Notes: generated by a model not told the origin, from the letters alone. Positions 44,357 to 57,600 are shown, counted from the stretch's first letter. The stretch: 64,000 nucleotides of DNA from Gelatoporia subvermispora B (GCA_000320605.2 KB445791.1:2289057-2353056); one strand, 5' to 3'. Translations and numbers: made by a program.

Positions 44357-47300
44357 TCACTGTCCTGGATTCGGATTCTGAGGATAGAAATGGGTGAAAT
44401 CTAAAAGTGGATAATGGACGCCCTGCGCGAAATCTTGCGTGATGTTTCCTTCATCGAACGTAAAGTCCGCCTGTGGGACATGCGATTGCGACGCACTCGG
44501 AGTTTGAAGTGGGCTGATTCCAAACGCTCCGATTCCCAGCTGCTGGTCGTAGATTTGAACGCCGAGGTTGACATACGCCTCGGTAGTGCGCGGCCACCAT
44601 TGATACCCGGGATAGAAAGACGTAGACGCCTCCATCCCAGATAGATTGGTACCGAGTGTATCTGGCAGGATCCGGCTACCACTTGGACCCTGCTGAGGGG
44701 TCGCGGCATTATTCGCCTCTGGTTGGTACTGAGGCGCCTGATAATGATGTTGAGCATACGCCTGACGCTGGAGGACTTCGTGACTGTGCTCAGCACCCCA
44801 AGCTGCTTCCGCAGAGCGCTTTTGCCTTGCCGGAGTAGCACCCGGTTGACTCGAAGTTTGATCAAGGTCGACCTTAGCGCCTTCGAGGAGAGTTCGTACG
44901 CGAATCGCGCTTGGCCAAGTGACCTGTCATCAGTATCAGATGACGTTACTTCAGACTGAATGAAGAAGCACGTCACCTCCATGAGTTTGAGGGCGGAAAT
45001 GCATTGAATCAGACCTTTCGTAGCCTGAGCATTCTGTGGACGCCGAGTCACTATACAGAGACGTTAGAAGAATCTTCCGTGAGACCAAGAGACAAGTCCT
45101 ACATGTGATAACATGCATGATGCTGCGAAGGTGATTTGTCAGCTCGGAGATACGGGTTCCGTTGCTCAGAACACATACCCAGCGCTTTGAAGGTAGATGG
45201 ATAGGAAGGGTGGTGCACGATCTAACCCATACTTCTCTCCATACACAGAAGCTACCAGCATAATTTGTCAGGATATGATGACGTCTGTATGCCGAGAACT
45301 CACCTAGAGAGCTTATATGGGTAGCGGCACTTTGGCAGATATCGAATGATTTGAGAGGAACGGGATCGGTCATGTTGGGCGACCCTCCCAATGCTGCCAC
45401 GCTAGATACAATCTCAGCTTGTACTCTGGTCTTACTGCACTTCAAATACTGACTTTTCCGTGGCAGGTAAGCTGTTTTTATCCTTGTAAGTGACGATCGT
45501 CATGTTTGTTATGTGAAAATCGCTTGACTTACAATGCTCGATGCAAGAGCAGCACGGCAGCGCAGTACTCCATATGCAGAACCAGGACGTGCGGCAAGGG
45601 CGTGCTTCGTTGACCCGTTGTACTGTACCGTAAATGATCCGGCAAATCAAATAGCCACTTGTGTAGTTTTGCTTCGAGTTGCTCTAGCAAGGTACGCCGT
45701 GGCGTCGCGGTATATACTTGCACGGGGTATATCTTCTCCATGATCTCGGTCATGATCACAGCTATCAAAAGTCAGGCAGATATTACGAACAAAGTAAGGA
45801 TCTACTCACACAATAAACACGCTTCACGGAAACTACTCATCGTCCTGCATGGTGTCGGAGTGAAATCAAGGCCGAGCGCATCCGAGGGACTAGGTTGCCA
45901 GAGTTCATATTCGTCGGCCTGAAGTAACAATATATCATATGCAATGGTTCATAACAATTCGATCATGGTGGACTCACATCCAGGATGTCAGGCCTCAGGG
46001 TAGAGTAATCGCTCTCTCTAAAGGTGATCGGTCGACCTAAACGGGCATGCATCAGCACATAACGTCCACGCCCTACAACTGTGACTCTACCTAGCCAAAT
46101 GGCAGACAATCTGTTTAAATGTGTCAACTTGATGAGTACACTTCAGCGCATAATTTATCAAAACTTACTTGTCGGTGATACAGCACGACCACCAAATCTG
46201 TTTTCGCATTTGCTTCTCGACAGGGGAGAACAGCTCGCGGTCCTCGTTCGTCCAGTTATCTGCATTGCGATTCATTCCCAGATCGATAGCCTTATAAAAA
46301 TTAGTCCGTAACCCCAATATCCGTCGTGCAGTTTCCGACGTACCATACGCAGAGCTAAACCAGTGTAAATCCACCCTTGTTGTGTGGCTCCCAGCCCAAG
46401 ATCACATATACCTAGCAGTAGTAGCGCCTGGCACGTAGAGGGGCGGCTATACGAAAATGTGTTGTCTGATAGAACGTCAGCTGGTCTTCCTGACAAATCG
46501 AAATGGGGACTCACTGAGGATCCAACGAGCAAGCGCAGCATAGCTAAACCCCGCCTTCCATACCCCCGTGCCTGAGGCAGGTCGAGGTTCCTCGCGATCG
46601 GAGAAGCGTGAAGCGATCGCGAACATGCTAAGCAGTAATAACTTTGTGACCTTCTGCATTGGCCGATGTTCTGTCGCCGCAGATGGTTTATGTGTCCCAT
46701 CCAGTGTTATGAAACTGAGATATGAGCAGATTTAGCGCTATGTCGATCGGTCGTAGAGGTTGCGACTGCTTACCCGTGTACCTTCCTGTTGGAGTGATGT
46801 CATATATCAATGGTGAGGATCAATGGATAGAGATTATAAGATTACATACGATTGCCGGTATTCTTGCAGAAACGTCGATTTATGAAGGAGAGGAAAGACG
46901 GGGTGGACGTAGGTGAAGTAGAGGTCAATGAGATGATCCTGGATCTCCACAGGTGGTAGTGTAACTCGCGAGTCGTTCTCGAGCTGGGCAACATCCGCAT
47001 TCTCCCCTGACAAGAACGGGACGTTGAATTGCCTACCATTGTGCTCAGAAGATGTAATTGAGATGTAGACTAGGATGACGAACCATATGCCATCCCTCTT
47101 TTGCTCGCTGTCATCCGTTCTATCACTGTGAGCGAGAAGAGGTAGTCCCGACGACTGGCCATGGTAGCGGATCTGTCCATATCATGCTGATCAGCGACTG
47201 ATCAGGGATAACCTACCATGACCCACTTCTTTGTTCTCGTCAACTGACAATGCACCAAAAGCGTCCACTGTGTCATCTACGTCCCCTGGATTCGAGTCTA

Positions 47301-48414
47301 TAGATACAATTTACCCAAAAAAAGCAACTTCAAGCTGGATGGGACCTACGGGAATCGTCTGACATCGCGTATAATCCATTCCACTCTTGCTTGTGAGGAG
47401 GCTGAGACGGCCCGTCCAACCGTCTTCTTGACCTTCCATGATCACCTGGAACACCAATGTACGGTGATGATTGGGAGGCGGGCGTGATGTGTCCAGAAGC
47501 TTCCGGTGAAAGGGACATCAAAGGTGTGGGGTATGAGGCTTCTTGACCGAGCAGCCGGCGGACTAGCTGCTCTTGCCATTCGCGGGTAGGCGTAGCCATC
47601 GCAGATGAGTCGGCTACATTATTTGCTCAACAGAGGGAGCACCGTAGACACAGCATATGCATACCTTCGATGGAAACAATTTCTCTGGATAACCTGGACT
47701 GTCTATTGGACCGTCGGTCATCACGATACGGCGTCCGTTCTGGCACGTTCATGACAGCAGAGTACACATTCTCGTTTGTTGCGCCTTGCGGCTGTCGGAG
47801 CCGGCCAGTGGGACCCTACATTGGGGTCAGAAAAGCACTACCAGAGGATCACAATGACTTGCATAGGGGCCTGAATCGACTCTGGCCAGGATTTCACGCG
47901 CAAACGGATCCGTACATAAGTCGGCTATGACACTTTGTGCTCGAGGGGAAGTCATGATGGTGCCGAGAACACATTCTACTTGGTGCCAGCGTTTCTCTAT
48001 TGATTGGATATAGCCTTTCGGGGGACCGCGCTTAAAACTGGGACCTGAGGAAACAGCATGGGATGAAGCAATGGTTCCGGGGAGGTTGTCAAATCATCGT
48101 ACCATGATAGGTACATGCTAGAAAAGGATATGGCAATGAGAGATATAGAGGGGCAAATAATATGCGAAGTACTGCGTACGGGTGCCTGCTTGTTGACAAT
48201 TCTTGCAGACATCACCATCTGTGTGCTCGCACTTGCTCTTGATCTTGCGGCATCTATCACAGGCTATGGGGCGCGTCAAATCGTGGTGTAAATTAGCAAA
48301 GATGCAGTGGGAGGACGTACCTCTTGATCCGCGCTTTGTGTTGGCCGAGGGGCCAGCCTTGTTGTCTTCCTCGGAGAGATTGTAGTCCTGATCGTAGGGT
48401 GCAGCAGTGGACAT
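44357..48414 (-). CDS. Zn2Cys6 transcription factor, Rgt1-like DNA-binding domain
   Basis: About 20 exons. Confident ones include 48414-48321, 48263-48180, 48117-48103, 48044-47863, 47815-47665, 47613-47350, 47297-47227, 47172-47084, 47032-46850, 46714-46515, 46465-46344, 46290-46169, 46110-46091 and 46036-45978. The binuclear cluster ACDRCRKIKSKCEH, then VCKNCQQAGTPC, spans three exons; the third is 15 nt and adds the sixth Cys. It is followed by the linker FKRGPPKGYIQSIEKRW, as in Rgt1-type glucose regulators. The middle homology region follows (PVFPLLHKSTFLQEYR, LGRPITFRESDYSTLRP, EKYGLDRAPPFLSIYL). Targets cannot be inferred. Intron 4 appears to start GC. It shares a 440-nt divergent promoter with REV7. 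Confidence 0.88.
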
Positions 48415-48854
48415 GGCCGGAGCTGGCTGGGAGTGTGGGAACTGGAGAGGCCAGGCGGAGAGAGTGGCTAAATGAACAGAAAGGGATATCAGGTGAGCAA
48501 GGGGGAGAGAGAGATGGTGGAGTAGTGCGACACTGTGGCTCCGACACTGTGAGCGAGTGCTATACAGGCGGCGAATCCGATGTGAGCGGGGACGAAATGA
48601 CATCAACCTACGTCACAGATCCTCACAGACCACTACACAGACCACTACGCAGCGCCTGCCTCGCTTCCACGGGTCTCCGCGAGCCTCGCGCGGACTTGCC
48701 CGCGGCGCTGTGTAGCTTCTTGCAGCCCGCCTGCCAAACCATCTCCTCCCCGTCGCGCCACCCCGCACGCGACTTCTGTCCACGTGACCGTGCCCGACGC
48801 GTCTCCTTCCCGGCCCGCACCACCGTCCTCTCACTAGCCTCAGCCACCGCCATC
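48415..48854. other. Divergent promoter: Zn2Cys6 gene / REV7
   Basis: 440 nt between the two start codons. It contains CACGTG at 48781-48786 and ACGCGT at 48797-48802, both within 75 nt of the REV7 start. No gene is seen; the ORF spanning 48324-48971 on the plus strand is a shadow. Confidence 0.5.
48797..48802. promoter_or_regulatory. ACGCGT box upstream of REV7
   Basis: A single ACGCGT word 53 nt before the REV7 ATG, preceded 11 nt upstream by CACGTG. In yeasts many DNA-repair genes have this G1/S box. Function here is inference. Confidence 0.35.
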
Positions 48855-49938
48855 ATGGCTAGCGACCTCCCTCTGACTTTCAACCGTGCGTGCCATGTTC
48901 ACTCGGAAAACTACATCGTTGACGGCCCCCATAATCTAGAGGCAGTCTGTGCTGTCTCTGAATTTAGTTAGTCTCTGCGTACCCCACGGGGCGACGATCA
49001 TCTCGGAGGTACTGACCAACCCCCCAGTCGAAGTTGCTATACATACAATCCTCTATGTACGGCAGATATACCCCGCCGACCTATTTGTACGACGCAAAAA
49101 ATACGACACACCCGTCTGGCAGTCGCGTCACCCGGCCTTGAACGAGTACATTTCCGGCGCAGTCAAGGCCATCGCCGATGAACTCGCTCTAGTACGCACA
49201 GCCTGTCTATATTCGCTTGTTGCAACTCGCATAACATAATCCAGGGAAACGTCGACAAGGCCGTGGTGGTGATCAAAAGCAAACACGATGTCCCTCTCGA
49301 GCGCTTCATCTTTGCCATGCAAAACATGATTCGGGTTGAATCTTTCAACAAAGACACAAGGTTTCGAGACTTTACCCTCCTCCTCGTCGCTCTGATGACT
49401 AGTGTGATAGTGTTGAAGGTGCCGTTACTGTTGGGACGCTAGGCCAATATTTTAGATCGTTCATGGTGAAGCTAAGCATGGTAGAAGCCCAGCTTGGTCA
49501 CTTGCCCATCGACGGTAGCTCCACCGTCCTCATCCACTCAACATGCTTCTGAATAAGAACACCCCTCAGATGAGCCCACATTCGCCATAGTACTCGAGCT
49601 GCAAGACAATAAGGCTCCCACGGCCTCTCATGGGAAGGTGAGTCCACTCAAGACACTGCGCTAGTAACCGAAGGTACAAATATGTCTAGGATCCGCCACC
49701 GTGGGTACCAGCTGGTACCCACCATACGACATCTGGTGCCTCTGACATTGCAGAGCTCCACATGCTTCGAGCCGTTGAGACGGGCATTATCAATGTACGT
49801 AAATGAAGAATCCCCTCTGCGTCATCCCTCCCCCCGCCTTGACGACTTCGCTCTCGACAGTTGTCCATGGCTGTGCAAGAATCCGAACAGAAGTTGGGTC
49901 TGGAACGCGAAGGAAAAGGAAAACAACGTGCCACATGA
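48855..49938 (+). CDS. REV7: HORMA-domain protein Rev7/MAD2L2 (DNA polymerase zeta subunit)
   Basis: Seven exons (48855-48885, 48968-49191, 49245-49360, 49411-49514, 49570-49637, 49690-49794, 49861-49938) encode 241 aa. HORMA core signatures are VEVAIHTILYVRQIYPADLF, RRKKYDTPVWQSRHPALNEY, and KAVVVIKSKHDVPLERFIFA, very close to Rev7/MAD2L2 rather than Mad2. The C-terminal safety-belt region follows, with PPPWVPAGT and a basic tail (LEREGKGKQRAT). It bridges Rev3 and Rev1 in translesion synthesis and may act in end protection. Exon 2 keeps a small insertion (VLTNPP) before the core helix that could hide a mis-set splice. Confidence 0.92.
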
Positions 49939-50105
49939 CGCGACCTTGCAAGGCAGCCCAGGATACCCTTCAGTGCACGCCTAACGTTGGCATGAGCCAA
50001 TATCGACAAGTGTACGGGTATTCATCAAGAGGCACGAACAGGGTCGTAATTGTTCGTCGAACTAAAATACACTCAAAAACGATCAAGCTAAGCAGAATGT
50101 CCTCA

Positions 50106-51978
50106 TTAGACGTCGACGCGTATGCGCTGTATGATAGGTATAATATTCTCCCATTCTTCCATAGCCTATAAGGTCGATCAGCATCTTGTCTGCGTGTGAT
50201 GCATTTGTACCGTGACATACCGCCTTGTAGAATTCGATCTGCCCATCCGCGAAATTACCGAGCATCTCCTTCATCTCCATTTCCTTGTTATATTGAAAGA
50301 CCGTCTGCTCCAGGAGCACCTCGTCGCTGAACGCGTCTGACGTCTCGTGCGCAGTCGTCACAGCATCTTGCAGCTATCGCGACGTCATATTCGAATTCAG
50401 CACTCGTAGATCATGCGCATGCCACACACCTCTTTGATTTTGGTATCGAGCTTGCGCATCTTCTCCACCCGGCTCCGATCGTCGTCTGCTCCCCGGAGGG
50501 CATCGACCTTGTCCTTAAGGTATGAACTCAGGCCTAAGCCGGTGCTTCCGGCGTGTCCGCTGATCACGGCTGCGAGACGATCGCGCTCCGCAGTAAGCCC
50601 GGAGAGGTAGTCAGATAACTCTTCAAAGTCCATCTGCTTCTGGTCGCGGAGCTTGAGCACCGCCCGGTTCGCATGTGAGTACGCCAACAGTGAGTGAAGA
50701 TGCACAAGGAACGGGTCCGTAGTCGTATGCGTCTGGTGCGACCGCTGCCCGTCAGCCACATCAGCGCGAGCCTAAAACGGCAAAACGCACTGTGTGACGC
50801 AAGAGCGCGGAAAACTCGAGCAGCGTGTTCGAGAAATGGTTGAGCGGGTCCGTGATTCCCGACTCGAGGAAGCCGAGCCCCTGGACGGCGACGGCGAGGT
50901 CGTGGTAATCGCCAGTCAGATCTTCACCCGATTCCGGGTTCCCGTCTCATTCAGCCTCAGAATCTCGCACACATGCAGACACGGCGGGCGGGGGTGGGGG
51001 GAGAGTGCTCACCGTTTGTCCGGTTGCGCGTGCGTGTCCAGAGACGCTCGGACAGCGCGAGGCCCTCCTCAAACTTGTCGACCGACTCCCGCATCGTGAG
51101 GAAGCGCTCATCGGGCTTGCGCACGCGCGAGAAGGCGTTGAGCAAGGTATCGGAGATACTGTCGATGACGCCTGTCGACTGCTCTGGTCCTGGAGGGTGG
51201 GCGACATGTTGGTGCATTATAACATGCTGCGGTGCTGCTCTGTCAATGAGTCCACAGACGGAGCGTCATGACAGCGTACCCATTCTGTAGACTCAAAGAA
51301 GGCGCGGAGTAGAGTGCTTCGTTGTAGTGTAGGATGTCGTGACAGCCGTTCAAGGAACCGATGGAGACTAAGCACTGTACGCTCAGGCAGATCGCCATCT
51401 AGGACAAGGAAGAGCTTACTCGAGACGACGTCGCTCCATGAATTCGGGACTGAAGCGGTCCCCGGTTACGTACTCTGTGGGATGAGCTCAGAGATGGTCA
51501 TGGACATGGAGGGGATGCGAACACACCTAGCCGGTGCTTGTCAGGGAGAGGAGGAACCACACATGCCGGAAAGTCCTTCGCGAGGTGGTCGCGGAGGAAC
51601 ACGAAGTCCTGGAACCGTCTCCGAGATGAAGGGTTTTGCGTAGAGAATATCGGCAGATTGGTCTGTCATAGCGAACAGTCTTAATGAGGCTGCGGAAGGA
51701 GAGTGCTCGAACAGGAGTACCTTCGCGGACACAAGGTACGAGACATATGCATCCTTGGTCTCAGCGAGCTCCTTCACCGGATCCTTCACGCTGGTAATGA
51801 GGTATCCCTCCCATTTCGGGTCGTGTGGATCCCTGCCCTCATCACTTGCTGAGGCGCTTTGCCTAAAGCCTGGTCCTGAGGAGGTCTGCGCGGGACCAGT
51901 GTCGTATGCGGGCGCAGCGGGCGATTCCCAAGTCACGCTGTCGAAGACTTCTTCGTCGTCACCGAACATGGAGCGCAA
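50106..51978 (-). CDS. SNX4: Sorting nexin Snx4/Atg24 (PX-BAR)
   Basis: Nine exons (51978-51721, 51662-51527, 51474-51420, 51367-51280, 51226-51013, 50945-50791, 50744-50430, 50373-50221, 50165-50106) give 477 aa. The PX domain (about 50-180) has SSRRRFQDFVFLRDHLAKDF, then CVVPPLPDKHRLEYVTGDRF and FMERRRLDL, the residues that bind PI3P. The BAR region (about 200-470) is helical, ending EEWENIIPIIQRIRV. Snx4 sorts SNAREs from endosomes and serves selective autophagy. Introns 5 and 6 were set by phase; an alternative acceptor for intron 6 would make a 19-nt intron, which I rejected. Confidence 0.92.
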
Positions 51979-52156
51979 GATCTAATACTACAAGAGAAGG
52001 AAAGGGGGGACAGACTTGGGGGATGCGTGCGCAGCCTTAGCGGCAGTAATGAGGAAACGAGGGCAGAGCAGGTGGCGGCAACGTAGGACGCTCGGCGCGA
52101 ACAACAGCCGTCAACACCTCTTCTCCAGACACACCGTCCTCCACACCGAGTGCGCC

Positions 52157-54570
52157 ATGTTGCAAGCCCGCAACTTATGGCTGCCCTTTTGTTCGCTCCT
52201 ACTCATTCTGGGCGTTGTTGCGGCATACGAAGTGCCCGTGTCCGACGACGATTATGACCGCCAGATTTGTTCGGGCATGTGGGGGAACAAGAACACCTAC
52301 ATCAATGGTACGCTCATCCGCGAGCTGTATGCGCGACCTGCGCTCAGTTTACCCAAGTCACGTTCGATAGCAGCTCGCAGGGCCAGCTGTCTATGGTCAT
52401 ATATGAATGGGGCGATGTACAGTACCTCGGCAAGGTGACATCCACCGAGCACGACCTGCCTGTGAGTAACCGCCGCCTAGCCTGCCTCCGGCTGCCTTAA
52501 CCCCCGGCAACTAGCAGAAAACATACGTCTGCACCTCGGATGCTGTCCGAGGCGGCTTCTGCGATAACTCGCAGCTGGGCCGCTTCATTGTCGACTTGCC
52601 GCAGGGCAAGACAGTGAATCAGACAAGCTTCTGGTCGGCGCGGGTCAGCTTCTCTGCGGTCAATTCATCGAGCACAGACTTGTCCGCAATCTCGGATGTG
52701 TCCTCGTCGGGACTCTGGGACGACCCAGAGGGGAATCCGGACGTCCCGCCAGACGAATACGCCTCTCCCTGGCGGCGACGTGATGGCGCGCTGCTGGACA
52801 GCCTCCACAAGCGTCAAGACGGTGGTCTGAATCCTAGTCCGCCTGATATTCTTGTATATCAACAACCAATTCAGTACCAAGTTCGAAAGACGGGATATTA
52901 CTGCATTGGTAAGCAATGACGCCTGTGCTCTCGGTCAATGTACCCTTAAGGAAACTCGCCAGCAATTGTCCCTGTCACCGTCTTGCAGAATGCTCCCCGT
53001 CAAGCACCGACCGACGTACCATTCCACCCAAGTTATCAAGGGACTGTTCTCTTCAAAAATACATTCGACGGGAGATTGCCTGCTACCGATTATCCGAAAG
53101 TGAACGTAAGCGATACGATATGCGCTCGCGATGCATGACAATGACCAGTATATCACAGTTTTATTTCGCCATGTTCATTGTCTACGTCGCGTTGGCCGCA
53201 GGATGGGGCTGGCTGTGCTACAAGAACCTACACGATCTACTCCCAATACAAGTGCGCTTTGTTGTTAAGTTTAACGTTCCACATTTTTGACGGCGTGTGT
53301 TAGCATTACCTGTCAAGTCTACTCGGATTCCTCATCTTGGAAATGTTGGCTAACTGGGGTGAGCTTCTCTCGCTGTGCGCCCAATTTTCTCGATTGCTGA
53401 TTATTGAATGCAGCGTATTACCGTTATTTGAACGCGCACGGCAGAGGGACAACGTCAACAGTGTTCCTGATTGTTGGTGAGTACGCATAATATTCGGATT
53501 AGAGACTTATATTCATGCTTCACACAGTGGCGATCCTGGATGCTGGCCGCAATGCGCTGTCATTCTTCCTCCTGTTGGTTGTTTCGCTTGGCCTAAGTGT
53601 AGTTCGCGAATCTCTCGGGAAGACCATGTTGAAATGTCAATTGTTGGCAATCGCGCACTTTATTTTCGGAGGTACGATACACCGACCGCAGTCCAATGTG
53701 AAGCCGACTGAATCCTGTGTACAGTTCTGTACGCTGTCGGCATTGTCGAACTTGAGCTAGAATCAACCTCAGCCTTGATTCTGTTGATCTTCGTCATTCC
53801 TTTGGCATTCACGCTTAGCGGATTCCTTCTCTGGATATTGTACGCTCTCAATGGTATGTACTACGCTATGATTCTCAGGGCCACCAGTGCTGACGAATAT
53901 GTAGCTACTATTTCCCAACTTGCCGCTCGCAAGCAACACTACAAATTGCGGATGTTCACTTGGTTATACCGGATTCTGATGATGACCGTCCTCGTCATCG
54001 CTATTTTCTTCGTGGTCTCGTCCTTCACTTTCTCCGAGCGACTGGCAGAAGGTTTGCAAAGACTTTTGTAACAATTTTGCAATGTAGCTAATTCGTGGAC
54101 AGACTACGGAGCCAAGACATGGCGAGTCCAATGGTGGCTGCTAGATGGTTGGCTCGCATTGCTTTATTTTGTCGACTTCACTGCGATCGGGTGGCTATGG
54201 AGACCATCGCCGAATAACAGAAGATAAGTCTATACACTTTCGTCGAAGTGTCAGTATGAGCTCACCAATCCATGCTATATCCACATTAGCGATGTTCGAC
54301 GAAATTGCCCAAGATGAAGAGGACGCTGAGGACTATGACCTCGAGGCCCTTGAGTTACGCACAGAGGCACGAGGGATGCCCGAAGACGATGACACTGCAA
54401 CACTCGTTGGACGAGGGCCTGGCAGTGTCGCCGAAGATGCAGTCGTCTTCGAGATTGGCGATGAAGAGGGAGATGACGATGACCCCACAAGTGCTAAAAA
54501 GCGCAACGTGGCTAGCGAACGCCACGAAGGCGAAGAGTATGAGCGCGAGGGACTAATGGGAGATCATTAG
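52157..54570 (+). CDS. GOST-family seven-transmembrane protein (PTM1/GPR107-like)
   Basis: A signal peptide ([18 protein letters not shown]) begins the chain. A Cys-containing luminal domain follows ([15 protein letters not shown], later [20 protein letters not shown]). Seven hydrophobic segments come next, beginning [18 protein letters not shown] and including [17 protein letters not shown] and [20 protein letters not shown]. The family hallmark [13 protein letters not shown] and an acidic cytosolic tail ([23 protein letters not shown]) end it. Confident exons include 52157-52307, 52358-52461 and 52518-52908; about ten more follow. Relatives in yeast (Ptm1) and animals (GPR107/108, TMEM87) work in the Golgi in protein trafficking. 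The start is the first ATG before the signal peptide. Confidence 0.9.
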
Positions 54571-54662
54571 ATTGCGTCGTGGACTTCCTATTTTATGGCA
54601 TTTGTAGTATACATGCATAACATCTCTACATATTCTCACCCTGATGAGAGTCCGTGGGTCAC

Positions 54663-57600
54663 CTAGTCCCGAATACGACCGGTGGATGTGGTGTACAAAC
54701 GAGCGGCAATGTTCATACTTTGCAGTTCCTGTATGCAGAGTCGGTGGTCTGTAAGGGAAGCAATTGACGAGGCTTACCTGGAACAGCAGCTTTGCGGCAT
54801 ATGGGATATACAATTGCGATATTGCTGTCTTATTCTTGCAGGACCGACACTCGAACATTTGTTTTTTCTACGTAGTCGAATAGGTCAGTAAGACATTAGT
54901 ATGCTGCAAAGAGATGCTTACGAGGTTGGCAATCGCAGTCAACCCACATCTGCCACACATTCCATCAGTAACGGAACAAGAAACGAAGGCAGTGAAACTT
55001 ACATATCACAGACATGCAAGCGATATGCATCACTTGCCTCGAACAGACGCTCCTTCAGGAACGCTGCAACACCATGCGAAATCATACAATCACGCTCCAT
55101 CTCTCCGAAACGGAGACCACCGTCACGACTACGACCCTCTACGGGCTGCCTCGTGAGGATCTGCACCGGTCCACGAGCACGCGAGTGAATCTTGTCGTCC
55201 ACCATGTGCTTCAGACGTTGGTAGTACGTAGGTCCCAAATACACTTGCGCTTGCAACTTGCGACCAGTGTGACCATGGTACATGACTTCCAGTCCACGTG
55301 ACTGGTAACCCTTTTGTCGGAGAACCTGCGATACCGACTCGACTGTCAGGTCGGTGAAGGGCGTCGCATCGCCCTCGTTTCCGATGAGAGTTGCAACTTT
55401 CGACAACAGACACTCAACCAAGTGTCCAATGGTCATACGAGAAGGAATGGCGTGCGGGTTAATGACGATGTCGGGCGTGATACCCTCGGCGGTGAAGGGC
55501 ATGTCTTCCTGTCGGTAGGTGATACCAATGGTACCCTTCTGACCGTGACGCGAGGCAAACTTGTCACCTGTCTGCGGAATCCGAGTAGAGCGTACACGAA
55601 TCTTGACGAATTTCTGACCCTCTGCGTTGGTCGTAATGAGCACTTGGTCAATGATACCACTCTCCGTGCTCTTGAGCGGAGTTGAGACATCCCGTCGTGT
55701 GTGCGCACGAGTCCGTTGGCCGAGTTCCTCACTGTCCGGAGGTATCGGCGCAGTCTTGCCGATGATGATATCCTCGCCATTGACACCAGTACCTGGTGCA
55801 ATGAGACCATCGTCCTCGAGCTTGTCATAAGTACCGTGCTTCATGCGCAGCGTGTTCTCCCGCGACGGCTTCTCGAACTCCTCCAGCTGCTGCACTCCAC
55901 TCTTCTTTTCCAGATCCATGTAACTCCTGTAGTATATACTACGGAAGAGTCCACGATCAATGGAACTTTGGTTCATGATGACGGAATCCTCCTGATTGTA
56001 ACCACTGTAGCACAGAATGGCGACAACAGCATTCTGACCAGCAGGAAGTTCACGGAAGCGAAGGTACTCCATGGAACGAGTGGTGGCGAGTGGTTTCTGG
56101 GGATAATAGAGGATGTTCGCCATGGTATCCATTCTGACGAGAAAGTTCGTCAAGTAGATACCCATAGCTTGCTTACCCATAGCGGATTGATAGGTGTTAC
56201 GAGGAGACTGCAACAAGGTGAACATGAGAGATTAAGAATAGGATTGGAGAGGCGTACCTGGTTGTGGTCGGGGAATGGAATAATGCTGGCACAAACACCG
56301 AGGATCATACTTGGGTGGATCTCACAATGTGTGTAGGTATGGATGCTCGGTGTGGGTTTCAGCCGCGCAGATGGGTCAACCTCCGTACTGTCCGCACGTG
56401 GATCAACACCAGCAGCAATCAACCTGGTATTCTCCAAGTCTTCGGGGGACATGCAGATCATGACTGTCTCCTCTTCCTCGGCATCCAGAAGCTCGATGAC
56501 ACCGTCCTTGATGAGGTTATCCCATCTGTAGACGTAGGCGCCTTCCGCGTCCTTGTCTTCTCCCCTCGACATCCGCTGCTTTTCCTCTTCTTTCGAGCGG
56601 CTTAGCCATGAGATGTGTTTCTTCGTCAACAGAAGCTGCTGGTCCTCCACAATGAAGAGTGGTCTGCAGACTCGACCAGCGTCCGTGTAGATGCGCAACT
56701 CCCTTTCTCGAATATCGCGCACGACAGAAACTTCGGGACTGATATCGTCCTTCCGGCGGAGCTTCTTGATCGTCTTGACTAGATTCGCAGGGTCCCTGTG
56801 CACACCCATCCAGACACCATTGACGAAGACCTTCGTACAAGGTGTTGCCGAGTGCGCATTCTCCTCAAGGGACTCAAGACCCCACTCTTCCAAGAACTCG
56901 ATGACAGGCGCAGAGAGAGATCCGACGGAAATACAAGACATGAGAGCCAAATTCTTGACGAGACCACAAGCTTGACCTTCTGGTGTCTCTGCAGGGCACA
57001 CCATACCCCAGTGTGTGTTGTGCAGTTGACGCGGTTTCGCAATCTTGCCCTCACGACCGAGGGGGGTATTGCACCGACGCAAGTGCGAAAGCGTGGACGC
57101 ATAAGTATATCGGTTGAGCACCTGCGAGACACCGGCCTTTGAAGCCATTGACTTCTTTTGGTCACCCCAGTTACCGGTGGCCAGGGAGTACTTCAAACCG
57201 TTTGTGATCGTGTTGTGCTTGACGGCCAACGACAGGTTGAACTCTTTGTGAGACTCAACGCACTGGATTTTGTGCATGATTAGCAATGGGTATGTAAGAT
57301 ATTACCGTTTGACTAACCTTCTGCAAGTAGCGGTAGACATCCTTGGTCAACTTCCGGAAGAGCATGCGGAAGAGGTTGGCCAGGAGAGGACCAGCTAGGT
57401 CCAGTCGCTTCTTGCCAAAATGATCACGATCATCTAAGTCTCTCCGTTCGAGGGCCGCTAGGAGTAACCGGTGAATCATGTAACCGAAGAAGTACGCCTT
57501 CTTGGACTCGGAGCCTTCCGCCATCGAGACGTGGGGAAGCATCTCCTTCTGCAAGATCTCTTGCGCGTAGCGTAACCGACGCTCCCGGTTGAGACCAGTC

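Noticed and set aside
50772..50790. 19-nt intron in SNX4
   Set aside because: Too short for a spliceosomal intron; an acceptor 27 nt further on gives a 46-nt intron in the same phase.
55701..56336. 211-aa plus-strand open frame
   Set aside because: It lies antisense within RPB2 exons 6-7 and crosses the RPB2 intron; shadow of a highly conserved gene.
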